The position numbers and the translations under genes were made by a program. The notes beneath the pieces were generated by a model. The model did no database searches and was not told the origin of the DNA. It saw only the letters and a program-made list of their open reading frames with translations. Positions 34,402 to 47,626 of a DNA stretch of 64,000 nucleotides are shown here, in pieces. The DNA lies in contig NC_072893.1 of the NCBI RefSeq assembly GCF_027943255.1, forward strand, positions 6,076,001-6,140,000, in the 5' to 3' direction. This DNA comes from Anastrepha obliqua (taxonomy: Eukaryota > Arthropoda > Insecta > Diptera > Tephritidae). Each line of letters starts with the position of its first letter. Positions within the stretch are counted from its first letter, which is position 1.

Positions 34402-37400
34402 TGTAGAACGTGAGCGTAAACGCTACCAAAAGGATACCGCGCCAGCAGATGATATAATAACACTAATACACTTGGTCCGTCAGAATCCCGCACTATACAA
34501 TTACAAATTGCAACCAAACCAGAGGCGCCGGATTGATGTACTAAATGGTTGGGCCGAAATTGCAGCGCAAATAGGAAGTAAGTGATGACATACTTTATTC
34601 AGGGTACGATTTACAACCTTACAGACTAGATTACATATTACACTTAAATATAAAACTAACAGATGCATTAATTTAGCCAAAGATTAAACAACTTCAACGT
34701 GGCTTTAATCAAGGACCTTGATAAAAATAATTCAGTAATGAGCCGCATCAGGGCGTTATTAAATTCTGTAAGCGCTCTGAAGATGAATGCATAAAAGGCG
34801 TTAGAAAGCGCTCAAGTAGATGAGGGCAATCGGTATATCAACAAATAAAATTAAAATAAATAAAAGCGACTGGATAATTATTCTGCAAGCAACGAACATC
34901 ATAAGATGGAAGTGGGTCAGAAATTTGAAGTGGTTAAAGGGCAAAGTGGACTAGTTTTTTCGAACTCGTACTCTACTATCATGCGAACTATAAATTGAGT
35001 TGTAAATAAATTAGACATACAGGAAATTTTTGCGCAAGAAAGCTTAGTTGCTGAATGCCTTCAGAAAAAAAATAATATGCATAGCATTTAAAGTAGCGAG
35101 TTGATGAAATAAAATATTGAAATTAAAAAAAAAAAAAAACGATTGTGCAAGCAATGCTGCTAGTGGAAGATGTGAGAAACAATTTAATGTCATCGGCCAA
35201 AAATAAGTAAAGACCAAAATATTTAATACAGCCTCCGAAATCATTGACAAATGAATAAACAAAACGGAACGCAGGATTCTACCCTGTATTACACCTGACA
35301 TTGCAACCAGAGATATTTATTGTTTACAATCACAGCCAAATCCCTGATGGAAATATATGGTTTGAAAGAATAAAAACAAACACTCTGCGGTTTGCGTACC
35401 AAAATTGAATGATAAATTTTGTCAAATGCTTTTGATAAATTAGCATAAAAAGAGTCAACCGAAAAACCCCTTTTAAAACTCAGACCAACGACTGTCACTT
35501 ATTTTCGCAGAGACTAGAAATATAACGACTTCAATATAGGATACACAAATAAATAATATACCATAATACCTGAATTGATCGCGAAGATAATCTCGTTTTG
35601 TTAATAAAATGACCAGGTATTCCAGATAAATTTGAATCAAGGTTGGTTTAAAAAAACTCTTCAACGAAGAAATTATTATTGTGCCAGGTGTTGAGGATAA
35701 AAATCGCGCATTCACCACGAGGTGCTCGCTCTCGATATTCGGTTCTTTCTTATTGGAATGACCATTTGTTGTTGTTGTTGTTGTTGCCGTAGCGTCATAA
35801 ATATTTTCAACACATGCATACATACATATGTATTGCAGTCATTTGGATAAACAGTAGTCATATATGCCTGAGCAATAGCAATCGACCCAACAGTCGTAGG
35901 GAGGATAACAGAGCTAGCAAAGGAAAACTAACGCATGACATCGTTGAAGTATGTAGGTACAGCAACACCAACTGCAAAAGAAAACGTTGACTTCTCTCTA
36001 TTTTTTTACGCTGGCTTTTTTTTTCGTTTTCACGATAGTCGGTTCTATGTAACCAACGCATTTTCCGGTCAAAGACTATCACTTCAGCAGCATTCCCTGC
36101 ATATGTATGGGGACTAACAACAACAACATTGGCTTTTTATTAGTGACAGATGTTTTTTCGCCTGTAACGTTGATCCAACCGAAACAATAGGAGAGGTGCC
36201 GTGGTGACTCAACAGAGTTTTAGATATCTGCTGAAGACATTTCATAAACAGCAAACCAAGGGCTATTATTACTAATTAGTGTGCCGTTAGCAGGTCTAAA
36301 AACAACGGCAATATCAAGTTTATTAAATTTAAAAATATAAACACTTAGCATAAGTTGTGTTCACATACGCGAAAATAGACAACAACTACAACAGCAAACC
36401 ATTACCGTGAACAGAAAACTGTTTATTGTCTATTGACAAAACATTATTTTTACAGTGTTTTAGTCATTATTTGAATTGTTTTACATTTCAGACAAATATA
36501 CAGTGGAGGAGTGCCGACGTAAGTGGAAAAACTTAAGAGATACCTACCACCAATACCGGCTGCGTAAACCAAAACTTGGGGACGGTTTATCCAAATGGCG
36601 TTACGCAAAAGAATTAGAATTTCTTTCGGGTGTATATCAGCCAAAACTAAAATCACAGCGTCACCAAAATTATATGATGGACACGCAACGCTCTGACTTA
36701 CACGATCTTGGAAGCGCCGCATCGACCATGGCCACACGATTGAAGGAAGACCACACCAATGGCGGTATTGTACATCATCCGAATTCCAGCATTACTTTGG
36801 TGAACGACGATGAGACATTTATACTTACGACCTATGAAGAGAGTGTCGCAGATGACGTTGCCACCATCGACCATGTTGGACATGAGGATCCAAGCATATC
36901 CTCCCATATGGAATTGACACATGACGATGATGATGTCGAAGATGTGCAAGAAATCGTTAAGAATGAACATGGCTCATCACTGGATGATGCAACTGGAACT
37001 GAAGTACACTATGAAGAAGTTTGCATGTATGAAGAGACTGGCAATGGACCAAGTGTCGATTGTGAAACCATAATTGGTGCAGGTGGAGTCGTACGAAGCT
37101 CGTCGACGGATTCTAAAAATTTTGGGTATGTAATTGAATTGTTTATTTTGTATTTCGTGTGTTAAACTTTTTCTATTTTTAAAGTGCACACCATCACCAT
37201 CACACGCACTCCACTGCCGACTCGTTCACTTATTCGATGAATGGCTTCTGCATCGACTCTATACCACATTTACCAGGAGAAAGTGGTGGTGGGGGCGAAA
37301 GTGGCGGCGGTAGTAGCAACAGTAGTGTAATTGGCGGAACCAAGTTAAAGAATTTGACTACATCGACAATTGTAACAACTCCTGTAGTGGTGAGCAGTAG

Positions 37401-37662
37401 CTCTAATAATCCGAATGTAGCACAACAAACGGCAACTTCATCCATATTACAATTGCAATCGCCTACTTCGGTGGTGTATAATGGACAAGCACGTGAAGAG
37501 TTGGACTTGTTTTTTGCCTTCCTTAAGCAAAAAATGCAACGCTTTTCAAAAGAAGAGATAACATTGATGCAGGTGGAGTTTCTTAATTGTGTACAAAAAC
37601 ACGAAGCTGAGCGTAAATACAACGGAAGTGGTGTTGGCGATGCAACAATACTACACCAATAA
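34388..37662 (+). CDS. MADF-BESS domain DNA-binding protein
   Basis: Three exons (34388-34577, 36492-37125, 37185-37662) join in phase to 433 residues. Residues about 20-105 form a MADF domain, a Myb/SANT-like DNA-binding fold of the Adf-1 family. It runs from DDIITLIHLVRQNPALYN through NGWAEIAAQIG and, across the first intron, TVEECRRKWKNLRDTYHQYR to WRYAKELEFL. The middle is acidic and low complexity (HDDDDVEDVQEIV, a short His run, Gly/Ser-rich). Residues about 378-415 (REELDLFFAFLKQKMQRFSK to LNCVQKHE) form a BESS protein-interaction motif. The protein is probably a sequence-specific nuclear regulator. The exact orthologue is not recognised, because this family is large in flies. The 1.9-kb first intron contains short retroposons. 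The start follows an in-frame stop upstream. Confidence 0.85.
35767..35905 (-). mobile_element. Possible decayed short hairpin retroposon
   Basis: It lies in intron 1 of the MADF gene. A (GTT)n run is followed by GCCGTAGCG, then a CATACATATGTATTG stem-like centre, and CAACAGTCGTAGGGAGG at the far end. The order resembles the retroposon family read on the - strand, but much of the middle no longer aligns. Confidence 0.3.
36021..36129 (+). mobile_element. Short hairpin retroposon, intronic copy
   Basis: It has the family head (CACGATAGTCGGTTCTATG), the CACTTCAGCAGCATTCCC block and an AACAACAACAAC tail. The direct repeat TGGCTTTTT lies at both borders (36012-36020 and 36130-36138). It is inserted in the sense orientation in intron 1 of the MADF gene. 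Confidence 0.7.
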
Positions 37663-38264
37663 GCATAAATTTAAATTAAAGGGTTTATATTGGAAATCTA
37701 TATTAATAATCCAAACTTGAATGTAATTAAGAAATGTAAATGTTTGTGTATTTAATGCGCATTATAATGCTTCTGAATAATATTGAAATTTAAATTAAAT
37801 AGTGAGCTTCCTCCATTGTAGTGCAAGGGGAGCACTCATCATTACTTTTCCTCTAGTCATGTAGGTAGGTCAAGCACAATATATAAAATTATATATATAA
37901 TATTATATATATAGAAAGAAAGGTACCATTTACTTAAAAGAGATCATTTTCACACCGTGCATATCACTAAATGCAGCCTATTGGTGTGTGGAAAACATTC
38001 GTTTTTTATACGATTCGTCGATGGAAATTAATTTATAACAAATTTATTATAAACATTTCATCTTCCACTGAAAAGTTACAGTCGTAAAAAGAGTGCGCTA
38101 TAAATATGGTCCATGATAAATGCATACTTAGTTTTTCTGTGACAAATTTTATCTACGCATACGGTGGGAACAAATTCGCAGAAAAAAGTTCCGTTATTTT
38201 TGCTTTTGCTCGTATGCATTGTTAACTCATAAATTATACTCGGTTTCGTGGCCTATTTAGTTTG
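37663..38264. other. MADF gene 3' flank
   Basis: AT-rich, with a TA-rich simple tract at about 37880-37916. No AATAAA is close to the stop; ATTAAA near 37675 is the nearest variant. No other feature is seen. Confidence 0.4.
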
Positions 38265-39200
38265 TTTAGAATGGAGTGGGGAGCTAAGGAAAATCGCATT
38301 GCAGTGATTTGCATTGCAAAGTGTGGTAAAAGTGCAAGTGAGATTTGCGAATTGTTAAAGGACTTAATATTTCGAGAATGTTTATTTACCCACGAACAAT
38401 CGTTTTTCCCAAAGGCCTGAAGTGACAGGCAGAAAAAGAAGTGGTCGCCTCGAATAGTTCGAACCAGTGCAGCCATAAAAGCCGTTCAGCCGAAAGCAGA
38501 AATCCATGTCCAGGGAAATGAATGTAGCGACCAGATCTATGCCAAGACTAATTAGAGATGATCTGCACATGACAGCCTTCCGTCGCTCAACTGGTCATCT
38601 TTTGACAACGCGCTTGTAGAAAATTAGACTCGATAGATGCAAGCAGCTTCTTCGGTGGCACGAAAATATTATTTTCACAGATTAGAAAATTTTCACTGTT
38701 GAAGAAGTTTTTAATAAGTCAAACGACAAAATATATGCTAAAACTTCCAAAGACACTAAAAATGCTTTTCCAAGGGATCAGCGTGGCCACTATCCAGCCT
38801 CCGTGGGAAGTGTCTTGTAAAGGCGTTACATCTCTTCGTTCCTGAGTAAAAAGGGTTAAGACCGGGACAAAAGTGTGCCACGAGGATGTCTTAGAAGGTG
38901 TGGTGAAGCAGTTCGGCAGTACTCTCTTCAATGGAGAGCATTGGATCTTCCAGTAAGATTCCGCTTCATCTCATAAGGCAAAAACTACCCAGCAGTGGCC
39001 AGTTGGACTACAGTTTGTTGTAAGAATTGGAGAACATGGCCTGTCGAAGACCTCACAGAAATTTGGAGAGTCTCAAATAATCTTCGGTTCGAGCGACGTG
39101 AATATCCATGGAAACCGTGCGTACTGCAATAGCTCAATAGCCGGATGGCCTAATCGCTTGAAGACTTGTGTAAAAGTATATGGTGACCATTTTAAATGAT
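38265..39200 (+). mobile_element. Decayed mariner/Tc1-superfamily transposase
   Basis: The + strand carries ordered fragments of one transposase across many frameshifts and stops. They include RIVRTSAAIKAVQ, DLHMTA-RRST-like residues, QRGHYPAS, GVVKQFGSTLFNG with WIFQ-DSA (site of the second catalytic Asp, preceded by a stop), GLSKTSQ and TVRTAIAQ-PDGLIA. This order is the usual one for a roughly 340-residue insect mariner-like transposase. It is clearly inactive. The termini were not resolved. Confidence 0.65.
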
Positions 39201-39425
39201 AAAAAATAATTTTTTTTTAATATTCACATAATTAAATAAAACCAATTTCATCAAAATTAAGAATTATAATTTCATATCTATAACGGACTTAACTTGTAAC
39301 AGAACTTATGGCAGGATTAAGTACGTACGCCTTCACGACAGCAGCACGACATATTGCGAAGTTTTGAATACTTATTTATTTTTTACTGCAAAAAAAAAAA
39401 ATGATTTTTACCGTAGTATGAACTA

Positions 39426-39979
39426 AAGGGTTTTCCAATAACAGGTGTTATTTTGAATAGGATTGCGCTATCGAGAGATGATTAACGATTTTTTATGGCC
39501 GCAATTGGATGGTATTGATCTGGACAACGTTTATTTTCAACAAGACGGCGCTACGTGCCACACAAGCAACGAAACCATTGATCTTTGACAGGAAAAGTTT
39601 CCGGATCGTGTTATCTCTCGAAGAGGTGATCACAATTGGCCACCGAGATCTTGTGATTTAACACCTTGTGACTTTTTTCTTTTGGGCCACGTGAAAGAGA
39701 AGGTCTACGCCAACAGACCAGGGTCGATTCAAGACCTCAAAGATGGAATTCGTGAGGCTATCGAGGGCATAGGGCAGCCACTTTGCTATTCGGTTATGGA
39801 AAATTTCAAAAAAGGATATTGTTCTGTAAGCGTGGTCGTGGTGGTCATTTGGCTGATGTTATTTTCCACTATTAACGGCATACCTTACTCTTTATAATGA
39901 AATAAACATCCGATCATTTATATTAAAAAATAGCATTTCCTTTAAATATCAAAATAACACCTCTTAATGGAAAAACCTT
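39426..39979 (+). mobile_element. Internally deleted DD41D mariner with TIRs
   Basis: Terminal inverted repeats AAGGGTTTTCCAATAACAGG (left) and AAGGTTTTTCCATTAAGAGG (right, complemented) are flanked by TA, the mariner target. The + strand carries the C-terminal half of a transposase: YREMINDFLWPQLDGIDLDN, YFQQDGATCHTS, RSCDLTPCDFFLLGHVKEKV. The second and third Asp are 41 residues apart, which defines DD41D. The N-terminal half is deleted and there is an in-frame TGA after TIDL, so it is non-autonomous. Confidence 0.8.
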
Positions 39980-40909
39980 TACATTTTTATTAATAAAATA
40001 AAAAAATAGTAAAAACTTTGCAATTGCGAGCTGTTATTATGAAACATAGTTTCATTCAAATGACTGCATTTCATCCTGAATCGTTTATAGATTATCTGAC
40101 TAATATCGATCTTTGACAGATTCTAAGTACGGCTCGGATGTGGTTAATTGACATCAGACACCAAGACATTTAATAGTACGAATGCCAAGTATAGTGTCGA
40201 AAAATCGACTGTTTGACTCATCAGCCCAGCTGGGTGATATGATTGTTGTTGTTGTATCTAAAATTAAAGATCGGCCACAAAAAGGCCGTTTTCTACGTAA
40301 CTAAAACCGCAACACAAAATCGGCATCACACTACGCTACCGATTTCCTAGGCACGGGCCCACAATCATTTATGTATTTAGAAGACCTTCTCTAATTTCTA
40401 GCGTGTTGTCCGCCAAGTGGTAGAACTTTGGTTTTATGACTACTTTTGCAAGTTTTCGATGTGAGCACTAGGATATGGTGACTGCTCAAAACATTAATGG
40501 TTCCAATAGATTCGTTTTCAATAGTTTTAAGGATGCCCATTTAAAGTAATTAATAAAACGGAAAGGTAATTTAAGTGGCCGCTCTATTTTCACAATTGAA
40601 CTTAAAAACTAATACAATGAAGTTAACAATTGGAAAACAAATTACAAATCCTCTGCAACAGATTCGTAACACCAACCTGCGGAAAAAGTAGGAGAGCAAT
40701 TTTATAACTATGTCTAAAAATTAAAAAAAATATAATAATAAAAGGAACAATCAGTTTTGCTATTAAACTGTCCACAGTTAACAGTTAATCAAAAAAAAAG
40801 AACGTGATTAGCTATTTACAAACGTAACTAAAAATTGCGCTAATTAAAGAGATTTGAAGTCAGAAGATTGGGTATCTATTTAGTTTACAGCAGTGTTTAG
40901 TGTTGTAGT
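39980..40909. other. Intergenic region, MADF gene to Pdp
   Basis: Nothing coding is recognised. It is the downstream flank of Pdp on the - strand and contains only short A-rich runs. Confidence 0.4.
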
Positions 40910-42652
40910 CTATGAGTCCCCATTAAGCCTTGTAATGTATTCTGTATTGAAGTAGATGACAGTAATCGTTATATCGTCACGATACAAACGCACCACATCC
41001 TGCGGCAAAGTAAGATAATATGCTATTTTTGAGTGCTCAATCCCGTAGTCGGTGCCACCTAACGCATTACGTATTAAATGTGTGGCAGAGTTCTGATCCA
41101 AGGGCTTACGTGCGCGCCCAGCTCTGGGAATATATTATAACAAGAAAATATGATCAAAACACAAAACAAAAAAAGAGTTTTGCCACTTACTTTCGTTCGG
41201 CAAGTAATTTGGCAACTTCCAATAATGTAACATCCCCCGAAGGTATTTTCATCGGCTCCATCACCTTCTTGGAATTAAAATGCTCGCCAACTAAACTTAT
41301 GACCTGCGACGGTGTTAAAAAATCCCACAAACCATCGCTGGCAATAACTAAAAACTTATCGCTGGGTCCTAAAACATGATGTTGCACTTCTGGCTGCGCC
41401 GTTAGGTAAGGTGGTGTATAGTAATGCGGTGGAACAGAATGTTCTCCAAATGTAGGTACGACATATTTAGCCATAATTTCGTTACTCCATTTGTAACGAA
41501 AGTCGCCAAGCGCTCGCAATGGCGCCAATTGTCCCAACAGCCGCTCATTTCGTATAGCGGTATCCTGCTCCTCCTTGGGATGCTCCTCTAAGATGCGTTG
41601 CACTTCTTTGAGATTGTCGGCATTGTGTTCGTTGTTCAATTTTTTCGCATGCCACTGACCAGTTTCAGGGCATTGTGTGCCAAGAACTGCTCCGCAATCA
41701 CCGGTGCTAGCAACATGCAAATCTAAGTGATCAATGTGAGCAACACATGCCACAGCGCCTATACTTTGGAATAATATCTATAGATATGTTTCTCTTAATA
41801 TTTTGTTTATCATTACCTGACATTGCCACCGACATAGTGCGCATGTTTGTGTGTTTTAAGGCCTCTTTCGACAAATCGTCATCTAACCGCATAAAAGCGT
41901 TCGTTATTTCAATTGATATTTTCTCAACCGTTTGACTAGAAATTGTTTGCACATAGTCTCTAAAGCTGTCCTCGTAAATAGTTTTTATTTCATTTACGAA
42001 GTCGGCCTGTTGATAATACGTTATTTTGTTTAGGTTTTTTAGATCATGCAGACTTCTGATTTTACCTTATCATTATGACATTTTAAGAACGATTGGCTAT
42101 TGTATTCTTTGGCTACTACTTCTTTCAGTGTTGTACGATCTATAACTCCTGCAGCTACGTATCGCAGTAAACGTTTGGATATAACTTGCGAGCAGGCGGG
42201 TCCGCCGTGACCATCGAACACTCCACAAATGAAACCTTTAGTAGATAAAATTTAATTTTAAAAATAAGTTATCAAACAATTAAGTTACATAAATCACTCA
42301 CCACTTTTATGTAAAAACGTGGCTTCTGTACGGGAATCTTCACAAGGTCTATTTGAACTCAACTGGTTGGATTCATAGCTGCGCACAATGCTGTCGTCTT
42401 CCGGAAACGTCTGTATATACTCATTTTCACGCAATATCAAATTGACCTGCAATAACAAATATACAAAAACTCGTGTACGTACACTTTTGGTAATCTGTCT
42501 AACAGGGTATAAGTTACATCGTATGGTGATAGATTTGGCAGCTGTGCCTCTTGCCTAATTGTGATTCGGAATTGACGCACCGCACCTCTAACATTGGAAC
42601 AGTTGGGTTGTCGTATGCACACGACACTGTTGCGAAGAAGGATTGTTAGCAT
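40910..42652 (-). CDS. Pdp: Pyruvate dehydrogenase phosphatase, catalytic subunit
   Basis: Six exons on the - strand (42652-42518, 42446-42302, 42235-42066, 42006-41817, 41758-41191, 41123-40910) close in phase to 473 residues. This PP2C-type Mg/Mn phosphatase reactivates pyruvate dehydrogenase E1-alpha in the mitochondrial matrix. The N-terminus is Arg-rich and lacks acidic residues (MLTILLRNSVVCIRQPN), as in matrix-targeting peptides. PP2C motifs in order are CEDSRTEA, GVFDGHGGPAC (metal-binding Asp), VASTGDCGAVL, EHNADNLKEV, RALGDFRYKW and IASDGLWDFL. PDP-specific stretches are LILRENEYIQTFPEDD, LTAQPEVQHHVLGPSDKF and ATHLIRNALGGT. Exon 1 joins as LSPYD-VNLILRENEY, and the frame read beyond the exon 1 donor is intronic. 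Confidence 0.92.
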
Positions 42653-43170
42653 CTAGACTAACTAACCTTAAGTATTAGATTTATTATAATGAATTGTGTA
42701 TGCAAGACTTTAGGGCTTTAATATACAATGGTTGCGGAGCACTCGTTTTTATATTCACAACTTTTTTTGTGTTATTCTGTGAATGTTATTGCCTTTTTCA
42801 GAAAAATAAATAATGCTCCAGAAAATCACAATACTTCCACCAAGACTTTTGTTCCTTTCATAATTATGTACATACATACGATGACAATCTAAGCAGGGTT
42901 GCTTTGAGGGTCTTTAAATTGAAGAGTTCGCAATTTCTAACAATAAACAAACAAAATCCAATCCAAAATATTCGTTTATGTCTTAAATTGTATTATTTCA
43001 GAATTGCCATTACTGGCCATTAGAAAGATATATAAGAAAATGCCCCTAAAAGGAATTCGTTTATTTAACATTTTCGGTGTGACATATGTAACTTCTAGTT
43101 GCCAGTTCAAAGATGTGACAATAATGATGCCAGACTGCCAGTTCCCTCGTCAGACGGTTCTTAAAATGAC
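42653..43170. other. Pdp upstream flank
   Basis: This presumably contains the Pdp promoter. No specific element could be assigned, and there is no other gene. Confidence 0.4.
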
Positions 43171-43181
43171 ACATTACAGAG

Positions 43182-43305
43182 TTGTTGTTGTTGTTGTAGC
43201 AGCATAAACATTCCCCATATATATATGAGGAATGCTGCTGAAGTGGCAGTCCTTGGCCGGATATAAATCCGGGTCGTTCCGGTAGAACCGACTGTCGTGG
43301 GAACG
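43182..43305 (-). mobile_element. Short hairpin retroposon, intact copy with 11-bp TSD
   Basis: On the - strand it runs from the head CGTTCCCACGACAGTCGG, through CCGGATTTATATCCGG and a GGAATG/CATTCC stem, to GCTGCTACAACAACAACAAC. The direct repeat ACATTACAGAG flanks it exactly (43171-43181 and 43306-43316). It is 124 bp long. Confidence 0.85.
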
Positions 43306-43377
43306 ACATTACAGAGAATTTTGCTGTGACGTAACAATTGACAACAAAAGGAGGAACGGCGTAATACAATGAACTCA

Positions 43378-43496
43378 AGGCGCATTCATTAAAGGTGTTG
43401 GCACTAGACCTACAACACTGTTCTGTACGTTTGATTGTCAAAGCAAAGTATTGGGAAACTAGAAAACAAATAATGAAATCGCCTTGTTTCATTTTG
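43378..43496 (+). mobile_element. CAAGGCG MITE, 3'-truncated copy
   Basis: It starts CAAGGCGCATTCATTAAAGG and shares the GTACGTTTGATTGTCAAAG core and the TTGTTTCATT block with the complete copy at 25890. It breaks off before the AATCAGCTGATTT palindrome, so the right terminus is lost. Confidence 0.7.
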
Positions 43497-46400
43497 AGCC
43501 TTTGATTAACTCCCTCGCTAATGCCTTTCCTAAGCTATTTCCACACCGTGCCACACCAAAAATAATTGCGTGTAAACAATTAAATTAAACCGAATACTCA
43601 ATCCTAACTAACAATTTTTTTCTTTGTATGCAATTCGCGAAATTGCGAGACTGCGCAAATATAATATGTATATATTTTTTTAAACTCGTTGCATTTCAAA
43701 AGAATAAGAGCATATTTCAGTATTCACTCAACGAAATGAAAATACACATGGTTCTATCAAAAAGAAGCAACCATCCTCTACCTCAGTTAAAATTGACGAT
43801 TTCTTAATGATTTTGGCTACAGGTAGTTATCAAAAATCTGTTCACAACGCAAACATTCATCAATGGGCTAGTCAATGATGCCAATATAATTAAAGGATGA
43901 AGAAAATGCAGTCGAAAAATATTTTGTTTGCGAAAAATATGGAATATCTGGTATAAATGACTGTGTTGAAGCAACACATCTTGATTACTGGTCATCAGGA
44001 GACAAAAATCAGCATGTATATTACAACCGAGAAGTATTTTATGGTATAGCATACATATAATGACACTAAGTATAATACATTTTATTTTAAATATGAATGT
44101 GATCATAACATCACCATAACTATAAAATTAAACATTTGCTTATATAATCTATATACCGTATACAATAACCTTTCCTCTGTTTCTATCAGTAATCGATTCT
44201 CTTTCATATTGCAATCGTGTTAGAAAATCCCAATCAGACGATAGCCACGTAAATATCAACCACTTTTGTGCACGACATCGAGTTCCACCATGAACGAATT
44301 ATGAGAGATCACAACACTTTGCCACCACCATTCGTAAACAAAAAACAGCTAACGTTTCTTTTGCTTGTGGTCTGTTGAAGGGTGACCAAAAATTTGAAAA
44401 AGTACTCAAATAAGTGTTTTAAATTAATAAAATATGTTCAATATATATAATTCAGTATTCTATAATTCATTTAAATAATGTTAAACCCCTACTGGGTTAA
44501 AATTAAGTGAGTGCAGGGCCTGTGAAATTTCTTACATTCTATACAAATTAGCAAATCATATAAAATATCACTTCTAAAATAAATATATTTTAGTGTTTTT
44601 TGTTTGAAATATAATTATTTATTTCGCTTAAACGCTTTGGTTGCAGGTGCCATTCATCGAAGACTCTCATCATTGCTGAAGTGGTTTTTGATATACCACC
44701 TTCCACCATTCACCTTTACCCATTCAAATCTATCCTAATATGTATCTTCCTCCCTGATGTTGGGGATCTGAGAGATGTTGGGGATCTATGAGCTGTATAG
44801 CAAATGTGTCCTACGAGGTGTCCCAAACCGTGGTGCTTCACACAATACCATTAAGACTGGTAGAAGAAATTAGTCAACAGGAACAAAAAAATAAATAATC
44901 CCTGTCCAGATCACTATGAACTGCGGCAACATTGTATCTAGACCATTTCAATGTTTCTACTACATGAATTAGATTTTTAACCGACCAAAAGTTATTAACA
45001 AAAACAACTTTTAAATTACTCCTTCATCTATCACTAATTGTACGAAAGCAAAAACACTAATATCTTTAAAATGTATTTGAAAGTATTGACAATAATTTAA
45101 ATATATAACAACGCTGTGGGAAAAATCTATCTAATTTTTAGACAGAATTCAAAGTAATAAATAGCATTACAAGAGATATGAGTAAAGTGAGAGTCTTCCA
45201 AATATAGTTGAAATAATAAGCACACATAATGTTAGGATGTAGGTGTAAAATAAGACTGTAGTTAACTGTAAGCAATCATAATATAACTATATAGCTAAAA
45301 AATATGTATATCAGTTCGATTTTCGAGGGAAGTCTAGCAACATAGACACTCTGTTTTCAAAAGAAATTTCGATTTTCACCAGCAAGCAAATAATTATCAA
45401 ATTTACGACTGCTTCAACAAATGAATATTAAACGTCAAATACGTATACCATTTTTGAATACAGTCAAGTTATTGAAGGCTAGCCTAGGCTATGTGTAATT
45501 TCGAAATGTACTGAAATTGTAATAGAGTGCTCAATACACCTGTTCTGTCACATCTTTTTGAGGGTGTTTATAAGTTCTTTGCTCTGCTTTGCTTTCATTG
45601 GTAACGAAAATTGATAGAAGAAAAAAAGGAAATTCGATTGGAAAATTATAAAAAGCACGTATAAAAAGAGTGAAAACGAATTTTCAAAAGGAAATAATTA
45701 TGTGCGAATTTAAATAGACTTTTTGTGTGATGTGAAAAGTCGTAATAAGATCAAATAATTCCGAATCTCGTCGTGGTTTCTACAGTCCTGCTCGCGTTTT
45801 CTTCGTTGTCTACGTCTGCTCTGTACCAGATATTTTTTCGTCACTGTCGCAAATGAAATTTCCATTATTATATCTTGAATACTTCGTGATGAAAAATTGG
45901 AACATCACATTATAAACATAAAAATGTGTTAAGTGAAGTAAATTTCCAAAATGCCATTGTTTGTAAAATGAAATGAATCTGTGCATTTATTGTTGTTTTT
46001 GTTGCTACGGTAGCAGATAGAAAATGATGCTGACAAATTTTTGATGATTGTGTTGAATTGTTTGTCCATTTGCATTTCATGATCATAGCGAAAAAGGCGT
46101 AGATATCTAAAGTAGAGGTAACAGCTGCATCCGCAGACTGCGTGTGAAGCAGTAGTACCAGAGTACGAAGGCATTTGAAGCAGCGTTAAAAGAAGCTACG
46201 GAGGACAGGTAAAGTGTAAAAGAGTGCAAGTATTGTTGGGCTGCGGGTAATGGGAAAATAATGTGTGTGTATTTATTTGTAGTTTGGTGAGTTTAATGCA
46301 TATGCGAAGATTTGGAAAAAATTGAAATGTTTTTTAAATTTAATGCATTAACTTGCATTTCAATTGTAAACGTTCGGATAGCTCAACATGTTTGAAGTGG

Positions 46401-47624
46401 CATCAGTATCAAACGTATCTGAAACTGATTATAAATGGTTATGGACAAGCACACACATATGTTGGCTGACAACTAAGTGAAAGCTATTCGTACATACATA
46501 CACGCACATTATTATTATGTTTATTTGTGTAATAAATTATATATTAAATTAAACTTGGATAAGGCGCTAACAACAAGATTTTTCGGCCTACATACATACA
46601 TGCACATAACGCACTGATGTGCACCCGTAGTTCATAAACAAATTTATTTTCTTGAATTTGTATTTCCCCTTTTAAGAGTGTTTGCATAAACAAAGTGATG
46701 CGGTATGAAATAGCCATATCTGTTTTATATAATATATATACATATATATATATATATTTACTGTTGACCCGTTTTGGAAGGTAGCTTAAAAAGTGCAAAC
46801 TTTTTTTTTTTAAAAGTCGCATTTTAAACAAACAAACATTTTATCGTAAATATGTTGTATGAACCCCTTGTAATAAAACCGTAAACATTTTGATTCTGTT
46901 CATGCCTGGTAGTAATACTAAGAACTTAGTATGCAACATTTTCGTTTTTGTTTCTTTAATCGTTGGTTAACTGAAGTCTAAAGTGTGTGCGAGTTCACTT
47001 GATATCCTCAAACACGACAATCTAAGGAGTGGAAATTTAGGGATATTTTTATGGGTAATAGTGACGTGATTATTTGGCGAGTGGGACAGTCTTATGTTAG
47101 GCAGGAAATGAGGTCTATGGTTTATTTAATCTGAAGTGATTGCAAGGCAAGGAGCTTTAGTTTCCCATCTCTCTCTCGTTCGAAAAGCAGCAAATATTGG
47201 ACATGAAAAAAAAGAACACAAACTTAACTTGACAGGTTTGAGTTATTCCAAAAGCTTAAGTATATCGAATGTTCTTGAGAATTTTTTTTTTAATTTATTA
47301 TCTTTGAGAGTTGTAAAAACCAAAATCGTTTTTATCTTATAACATTATTCTAATCATCATTTAAGTTATAACTGATGAAATATTTCGAACCGGGTCAATC
47401 CATTATCTGGAAATCATTTTTTTTTATAATACGATGGACTCTCAGATTCCTTAAGCTCAGAAAATTTTCCGAAAACTGAAGCAATTTGGTTTTTGCGTTT
47501 AACTTAGTAACATCTTAAGATTCAAATTTTCTGATTTGTTGTTTTTTTTTTTGTTTTTATTTCCATTACTTTTAAATGCAAAATTTATGTAGGATTATCT
47601 TTTGTATATATAATATATTACATA
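43497..47624. other. Gene-free region with a possible untranslated exon
   Basis: No coding gene is supported. A purine-rich, exon-like stretch around 45600-46210 ends ACGGAGGACAG followed by GTAAAG. It could be a first 5' UTR exon of a + strand gene, possibly BTBD7 about 10 kb downstream. A short tandem of GATGTTGGGGATCT occurs near 44755-44790. TA-rich simple sequence lies near 46730-46760. Confidence 0.35.
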
Positions 47625-47626
47625 TA

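Noticed and set aside
36698..36970. 90-codon - strand frame
   Set aside because: Antisense shadow of MADF gene exon 2.
43182..43305. Interpretation of the short hairpin repeats as Helitron/DINE elements
   Set aside because: Several copies have 9-15 bp target duplications and a (CAA)n tail, which Helitron-type insertion does not produce.
44755..44800. Short tandem of GATGTTGGGGATCT as a functional element
   Set aside because: Only two units in a region with no other signal; most likely slippage.
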